Assembly (NCBI RefSeq): GCF_047675955.1
Contig: NC_132928.1
Location: 43,394,889-43,458,888, forward strand
Reading direction: 5' to 3'
DNA from: Chlorocebus sabaeus
Lineage: Eukaryota; Chordata; Mammalia; Primates; Cercopithecidae
Length of the DNA stretch: 64,000 bases
The notes under the pieces are model-generated. The model searched no databases, had not been told where the DNA came from, and saw nothing but the letters and a program-made list of their open reading frames with translations. Every line of letters begins with the position of its first letter. Position 1 is the stretch's first letter. A program made the translations under genes and the position numbers. Positions 52,501-61,500 of this stretch are shown one piece after another.

Positions 52501-55500
52501 ATAGAAAGTAAATACTAGAAAATGCCTGCCCACGAACAAGTTCATAGGGGGAAACCAACTCTTAAATATAGGAAGAAGAGAATCAATAAGTAACATAGAT
52601 TATATAAAAAGTAATATAATGGGCCGGGCACGATGGCTCATGCCTGTAACCCTGCATTTTGGGAGGCCAAGGCAGGCAGATCATGAAGACTGGAGATCGA
52701 GACCATCCTGGCTAACACGGTGAAACCCCATCTCTACTAAAATATAAAAAAATTAGCCAGGCGTGGTGGCAGGCTCCTGTAGTCTCAACTACTCGGGAGG
52801 CTGAGGCAGGAGAATGGCGTGAACCCGGGAGGCGGAGCTTGCAGTGAGCCAAGATCGTGCCACTGGACTCCAGCCTGGGCGACAGAGCGAGACTCCATCT
52901 CAAAAAATAATAAAACAATAATAATAATAATATGTCTGTCTGAGCTTGAACAGTATAGCATGGCAACCATGAAATATGCTATAGCTTTAAAAATAGTGGG
53001 GGAAGAAAGTAATGTACCAAATGCAAAAGATGGATAATTATACCCTATGAGAAGGAAAAAATTCTTCACAGATAATTCAGTAAAATTTCTCATAACCAAA
53101 GTGATGAAACAAAGGATCAAAATAAAGAGATTTCTGGACAAGAGGGAATAAACTGAGATTAAAATAACATTTTAGGACTAATACCGAATTTAGTGCAGCA
53201 AGGAAAAAAAAGACACAGAAAGGAAAAAAAAGAGATTTGGATTGATGTTTTTACCTAATGTTAATACTTTGTTGGTGGGATTTGTAGCATCTTTTCACTT
53301 TTATCTTTGTAATTCTTGTATTTGTTTAAACTGTGCAGTTAGCATGCCTCACAGAAAAGTAAACATGAACTTTCAAAAATTTTAGTTCTAAAAGTTGAAA
53401 CTTAAATCCTCTTTACTTTGTTGTAGGGAGGATTTGAGCTCATAGGAACAGGTAGACTTTCAACTATTGTTAGATGTTGGTATGTATATTTATTTGAAAT
53501 GTTTAGGTAACTGCAAAAACAATGGCTCAGCATGAAGAACTGATGAAGAAAACTGAAACAATGAATGTAGTTATGGAGACCAATAAAATGCTAAGAGAAG
53601 AAAAGGAGAGACTAGAACAGGATCTACAGCAAATGCAAGCAAAGGTTTGTTGCTTGGTTATCAAAAGTGGAAGCATGTTATTTTTAACAATAAATGAATT
53701 TTTACATTTGTTGTTAAATATTGGCATGACTTTCAGGTAAGGAAACTGGAGTTAGATATTTTACCCTTACAAGAAGCAAATGCTGAGCTGAGTGAGAAAA
53801 GCGGTATGTTGCAGGCAGAGAAGAAGCTGTTAGAAGAGGATGTCAAACGTTGGAAAGCACGTAACCAGGTAAATGCAGTTAAAACTCTTCCAAAACATGG
53901 AAACATATGTTTTTAATAATAGGGGAAACTTAGGGGGATAAAGGTATTTGAGGAACTAGTGAAAATTATTGTGTTTATTAGTGGAAGTCTATTATTTACA
54001 TGTATTATGTTAATACATGACATGTTAAACTTATAATCCAATTTATTAAAATTTTTTTTTACATTATATACATTTCTAAAAAGCAGTTACTTTATTTTCC
54101 ATAATTTAAAAGTTTTAGGCTTTCATTTTATCTCTAAAATATTTTTATACATGAAAATAGAAATCTGAGACCAGACATGGTGGCTCATGCCTGTAATCCC
54201 AGCACTTTGGGAGGCCAAGATGGGAGGATTGCTTGAGCCCAGAAGTTTGAGACCAGCCTGGGCAATGTAGTGAGACTCCATCTCTACAAAAAATTAAAAA
54301 TTAGCTGGGCATGGTGGTGCATGCCTGTAGTCCCATCTACTTGGGAGGCTGAGGCCAGAGGATTACTTGAGCCTAAGAGGTTGAAGCTACAGTGAGTTGT
54401 GATCATGCCACTACATGCTAGCCTGGGTGAGAGAGGGAGACACTGTCTCAAAAAAAAGCAAACTAGGAATCTGTATACTTTATTGAATTTATTGAAGCAC
54501 TTTAAAAAGACTTATTCACTGAAACGTTTTTAGGGAGATGAAACCATGTAACATACTGTGGTTAGAAACTCAGCTCTTTATTCAAACAAAAGGTTAGAAA
54601 TCTGCCTTGCGTGTATTAGTTATATGACTTGGGAGAGTTTCTTAACCTCTTGGAGCTTTAGTTTTCCTCATTTGTAAAATGAGGGAAACTCTTGTCACCT
54701 TTCGTGTGATAAAAAATGTAATACACGTAAAGCACGTTACCTGGCATCTACAGAAGGTTTGTGTGTTTAACTTGTAATGCATTATCTACATTTTTTTTTC
54801 TTTTAAATGTCACTTCAATGAAATTAGGTACTTAATATTGAAAGTTTTGATTCTTTGGATCCCTTTATTTGGCTTCTAACTAATCTGAAATGTTTATTCA
54901 CAAATATGAAAATATAATGAGCAGTTAATGATATTTAATTTGTTTTCCTCTTCCATTTTGGCTAGACTTCTTAGCCAAACCAAAGCTAAGTTTGATCTTA
55001 GTATCTTGTAGTTCCATGCTTGATTACATGCAAGACACCTAATGTAAACATAATCAGATATTCTTCCATTTTATTGTAGCACATTTGTTTCATAAAACCT
55101 AAAAAAATCTTGTATGCATTTTTGTTATTCTAGCATCTAGTAAGTCAACAGAAAGATCCAGATACAGAAGAATATCGGAAGCTCCTTTCTGAAAAGGAAG
55201 TTCATACTAAGCGTATTCAACAGTTGACAGAAGAAATTGGTAGACTTAAAGCTGAAATTGCAAGGTATATTGAAAGAAGTCTTAAATCATATATAATATA
55301 TAAAATCTTAAAGAAGTTTATTTTACTTATTTACATGACTCCCTAAGTGCCTGCCTCGTGGTTTAAGAAAGAATGGAACGTGCTAGAGCCCCCATATCTG
55401 ACTTGCGTCTACTTTGTAGAGTCAAGCAGTGATTTAATATTATGCCTTCATATATAAAGTATGTATGAGAATATCCTCATTATAGATAATTATTTCTCTA

Positions 55501-58500
55501 TATTTTATTTTTTAAAGAGCTACTCAGTAGAAGTCTAAAGCTAAGTTTATAGCTATCAAAGACTTTTACAAGTAGTTTTTGTTGTTGTTGTTGTTGTTGT
55601 TTTGGTTAGCTGATATTTGTGACTCTGTAAGGGAAGTGGGTTTTATTGTTTTGGCTTTTTTGTTCCTTTTTGTGGAGAACAGTGTTTCCCTCTGTTGCCC
55701 AGGCAGGTCTCAAACTCCTGGGCTTAAGCTGTCCTCCCACTTCTGCCTCCCTAAGAGCTGGAATTACAGGCATGAGCCATCATGCCTGGCCAAGGGAAGT
55801 TTTTAAGTCTTAATTTTTTCTTGCATGAACTAATAGCAAAGTGTTGCCCCTTTAAAATTAAGAAATTAGATATTAATGTTTCTGGTTTACCTTTTCTTAA
55901 GCTTTAGTGTTATTCGTCCATATCATGACCCCATTTATATATTGCTTTACAACTTACAAATTTTTGTGTTTTTTATACATACATGTGTATATATATTCTC
56001 TTTGTAGCAATAGTCTAGCATGTTAAGTAGAATAGTTATATTTTAATCTTAAAAATGAAGAACCTAAGATTCAAAAAGATTGACTACCTAATTCAGGCCA
56101 TCTGATTTCAAGTTCAGTTCAAAATTAACCCGTACTCTTAATTCAGGCCATCTGATTTCAAGTTCAGTCCAGGATATAGTACAGGCATTGGCAAACTATA
56201 GCCCACAGACCCAAGTGTGACCCATGATTTGGTTTTGTACAGCCTATAAGCTAAGACTGATTTTTATATTTTTAAAGCATTGTTGAAGAAAAATGCAGCA
56301 AAGACTTTGTGGCTTGCAAAGTATAGCATATTCTAATATCCGGCCCTTTACAGAAAAAATTTGACAATACTCAATGCAGTAGAAAGAGGGTGAGTTTTAC
56401 TCTCAAGCAAGTCTGAATTAAAATCTGAGTATCATCACTTGATTTTAGTTTGTGAAATTGCGCATGTTACTTGACCACTGGTAACTCCATTTTTCTCATC
56501 TCTAAAATGCACATGTAAACCTATGTAATAAGATCTTGCCTAAGGGCTGTAAATTTGTAAGTTCTTACCTTTGAAGTATGTGGGTATTTTTTAGGATTTT
56601 CAAAAAAAAAATTTTTTTAATAAAGCAGTATAACGTAAAATTACATTGAACTTCAAAATTTGAAAAACATCTCATATATTTAATTTTTATTTTTTCCTCC
56701 ATTTTTTTAAAGATCAAATGCATCTTTGACTAACAACCAGAACTTAATTCAGAGTCTGAAGGAAGATCTAAATAAAGTAAGAACTGAAAAGGAAACCATC
56801 CAGAAGGACTTAGATGCCAAAATAATTGATATCCAAGAAAAAGTCAAAACTATTACTCAAGTAAAGAAAATTGGACGTAGGTACAAGACTCAATATGAAG
56901 AACTTAAAGCACAACAGGATAAGGTATTTTGAAGAAGCTTTTCTTACAAAAAAAAATTAGGATGAATGTTACGAAATCTTATTTCTTTGTAATTTTGAAT
57001 ATTACTAGCTTTCAGATACTAAACTCGTGTAACCATATATGCTATCTTTATTTAAGATTAGTTCTTTAATATGCTGAAAATGCATTATAAACTCACAAAT
57101 TTTGGTAAATACTAGATATATTTTGGTTCAGTTTTCACCTTTCAAGTACTCCCCATTTTCAAAGCTATGTTCTTATAACTCATTGGTAATTACAATTGGA
57201 TATTAAAAAATGATGACTAATCAGGTTTTGTATAGTTTTAAATAAATTATTTATGTTAACCACCTATCAAAAAAATTCAGAAATCTTTATTATATTTATA
57301 TTTTGAATCTAAATGTTGTTTTTAATTCCTGAAGGTAAGGAATTTGTATATTGAGAATTACGTATGTATTACATGTTGGATTAGAAAATAAAGAAAAAAA
57401 TTCACAATTACTACCCCTTTGTTTTAGCCACTATTAGTCCATTAGTATCCCTTTTCATACATATAAGCGATGTGTTTTTTCAAAGAAATAATATTATATG
57501 CTTATATTCTTTTGTAGTCTGCTTTTTTCACTTGATTCATTATTATGAAAATGCAGTTCAGTGTTGAAAATTCAACTAGAATGCATCATTTTGATTAGCT
57601 TTTTAGTATTCAGTTATGTGGAAAACCACAACTAGTTCCCCGTTTTTGGAGATTACAGTTGTTTCTTAGAAAATTCTATTTCGAATACCTTCAAGGATAA
57701 AGTTTCTTTGCAAAGCTGTGATTATTTTCTTAGAGAAACTTGCAGAAATGGAATTACTGAACATAAATATGTAAGTGTATTATTACTGTTTGTTGTCTTA
57801 GGTTATGGAGACATCGGCTCAGTCCTCTGGAGATCATCAGGAACAGCATGTTTTAGTCCAGGAAATGCAGGAACTCAAAGAAACGCTCAACCAAGCTGAA
57901 ACAAAATCAAAATCACTTGAGAGTCAAGTAGAGAATCTGCAGAAGGTATGAGTGTGAGAACAGTCTGTTCCTAATTCTTTCCTGTTATACACCTAAAGAA
58001 ATATGTGCTAACTACTGACAGTTTCTCTTACCATGTGGGAATGGATACATTTTATTCGTTTTACTTGGAATGGCTCCTGTATGTAAGTAGTACCCAGTCA
58101 TCTTCAGGTGTGCATTTAGTTGGTCTGACCACCATTTTTAGACTTCTATTTAGTCCTTTTTTTTTTTTTTTTTTTTTTTTTGAGATGGAGTCTCGCTGTG
58201 TCTCCCAGGCTGGAGTGCAGTGGCGCGATCTCAGCTCACTGCAAGCTCCGCCTCCCGGGTTCACGCCATTCTCCCGCCTCAGCCTCCCAAGTAGCTGGGA
58301 CTACAGGCGCACGCCACCACGCCCAGCTAGTTTTTTGTATTTTTAGTAGAGACGGGGTTTCACCATGTTAGCCAGGATAGTCTCAATCTCCTGACCTCGT
58401 GATCCACCCGCCTCGGCCTCCCAAAGTGCTGGGATTACAGGCTTGAGCCACCGCGCCCGGCCCTATTTAGTCTTTTAAAGAGCAAATTAATAAGTTATAC

Positions 58501-61500
58501 TTTAAGTTGCTACCACATACAGTTTATATTGAAATGATTGAATTCCATGGTGAATACTTTGTTTTCCTTTAAAGACATTATCTGAAAAAGAGACAGAAGC
58601 AAGAAATCTCCAGGAACAGACTGTGCAACTTCAGTCTGAACTTTCACGACTTCGTCAGGATCTTCAAGATAGAACCACACAGGAGGAGCAGCTCCGGCAA
58701 CAGATAACTGAAAAGGAAGAAAAAACCAGAAAGGCTATTGTAGCAGCAAAATCAAAAATTGCACACTTAGCTGGTAAATACCTGTTTAAAGTTTGAACTT
58801 GGTAGTGAAAGTTGGTTGTGTGTTGCAGGCTTAAAATTAAATGGAATAGAAATAAAAGGTATCTACTATGAAGGGTGTGTTTGTGTCTGTGTGTGTGTGT
58901 GCACTTTAAATATTAGGAATAATTAGTTGGACACAAAGAGCAATCCTAATTTTCAAGTGATGAGGATGTCCTTGATATGATGAAATTTTTCTCAATTGTT
59001 GGCTGGCAATAGATAATGGAGTACTGCTATCGTTCTGCTTTCATGAATAACAATTTTATCTTGTGACAGAGATCCTTTGAGCCCAGACCATGCTGCCTAC
59101 ACACCTTATGTAGACTGCATAAAGATCTTTACCAGTCCAGGGATTTTTTTGTGCCTCATTTGGTAGAGGGCCCCTCTAGCTCTTTGGGGAGAGTATCATG
59201 TCTAATTTATGAAGAACCTAGTTCTTCAAGGCTCAGGGGTTTCTTCAGCCTTGCCTGTCAGTCTGCTGAGTAGTTAAATAAAATGTCGAATCAGTTAGGT
59301 TTTGTTATAGGCATTTTTTTTTAAATGATCTCTACGACAATGTCCTAACAACTTACTTGATTTTGAAAGTTCTTGAATTATTTTTAAACAGTGCTGTAGA
59401 TTATATGAAATAAAAATTTTACAATTCATAATAATGAATTGAATGACACATTGAAATATAAAAGGGCTTCTACTAACTCAGATCTTTAGTTGGTTGAGAT
59501 TTTAGTTAGGAAAAAGTAAATTTTTATGTTGGAGTAAGTATATTTTATATTCTAGTAATAAGTTAAAACATGAATGTACTTAGAACTTTGCTCATTGAGA
59601 TGTATAGTATATCATAACTAATGTAAATGTTATAGTAGTAGAATCTGATGTGACCACGTGTCAATTAAGTGCATAAATGTTGTTTTAAATGTTTGATTAT
59701 AATATTAATGTAATCACCTGGTTACTTCTTTAGGTGTAAAAGATCAGCTAACTAAAGAAAATGAGGAGCTTAAACAAAGGAATGGAGCCTTAGATCAGCA
59801 GAAAGATGAATTGGATGTTCGTATTACTGCTCTAAAGTCCCAATATGAAGGTCGAATTAGTCGCTTGGAAAGAGAACTCAGGGAACATCAAGAGAGACAC
59901 CTTGAGCAGAGAGATGAGCCTCAAGAACCTTCTAATAAGGTGATTAGCTAATTCTGCTTAAGTAACAAATTGTTTTTCTTTGTACATTTTACTTGAAAGT
60001 ACCTGGTGACATAGGAGCCTCTGTCAGAGTGAATTTTGGCTAAAATTCAGTGTATGCAGAGAGAATTAACAATAGTGAAATATTTTTTGTAGCATTTTTA
60101 GTGGACTCTTGTGAGCTAGGAACAACAATCAAGAGCTTTCTCTTTATAGGTCCCTGAACAGCAGAGACAGATCACGTTGAAAACAACTCCAGCTTCTGGT
60201 GAAAGAGGAATGTGAGTTTTAGTTATTTCATAGTCTGTTATTTTTCTTTTAAAGCTCAGGGAATATCTAGTGATCTTTCTGTTTAGGAAACAGAAATCTG
60301 TGTATTCTATTGTAAAAACGTACACTAAAGAGTTATTTTCTCTGCAAAACTGTATCATGTGTTTGCCATCTTGTTTTCAGCATACTTTCAGTCCTATCAG
60401 ATGAAGCTTTGTGACAGAGAAAACATCTCTCATCTTTTAGTTTACAGTTGGTTTCTAAGGCTGCTACTGATTTTCCCCGTGATGTTACATGATGACAGAT
60501 ACAAAATGCTGGGCTGAGACTTGGGTTCAGCAATTCAACAGCTGGATACATTCTGCATTGTCAGGATGCACCACGGTGGAGCATTCCCTGTATAGTTTTT
60601 AATGCTTAAATTCAAAACAGCTTTAATAAGGCTCTGAAATATTTAGTGAACAAAAAATAGAGACCTGTACTCACTGTGTTTTTAAAAGTATTTGTGTAAT
60701 AATTTGTTATTAATTATTCTTGCATTTTCTCCTCTATTAGTGCCAGCACCTCAGACCCACCAACAGCCAATATCAAGCCAACTCCTGTTGTGTCTACTCC
60801 AAGTAAAGTGACAGCTGCAGCTTTGGCTGGAAATAAGTCAACACCCAGGGCGAGTATCCGCCCAATGGTTACACCTGCAACTGTTACAAATCCCACTACT
60901 ACCCCAACAGCTACAGTGATGCCCACTACACAAGTGGAATCACAGGAAGGTTAGTAAAATAATACAGATCTGATTAGACTGATTGCTTATTTAGATTTAT
61001 TATGAGAAAATGACAGTAATTTCAAAGATAAATGAAGCATCCAGTACAGCTGAAGTCAACGTCATTATAAAAATGGGTGTTTAGTATTTGAAGTACATAC
61101 TTCTAGGACCAAAAATTTCACTTGTAATGACAAAGAATATATGAAATCCACTTTGGAAAATCACTGAATTACTGGCTCAACCCAACATTGCTTTCTCACT
61201 GAACCTGACCATTTCATTGCTTTCTTCAATTTTTTCCCATGACATTCTCTTACTCATTACAGCAGTTACAACTTTGTATTTTATTCTGTGGTATACATGC
61301 CTTTTTACTCCACTACATTGAGCTCCTCAAGGGCAAAAATCTTGGTTTCTTATTGTTTAATCCCTTTACCTAACTCCACAGTAGGTGTTCAGTAAAACTT
61401 TGCTACCTGCATATTTCCTTATATTCTTATCTTGATAAATGTTAGAATTCAGTAAATTATTCAAGTGTATCTGTGCTATGAAAATACAGAATGTTTTATT

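Noticed and set aside
60714..60926. Minus-strand 70-codon open frame
   Set aside because: Antisense shadow of TPR exon 36. The Thr/Pro/Val-rich codons leave the opposite strand open.
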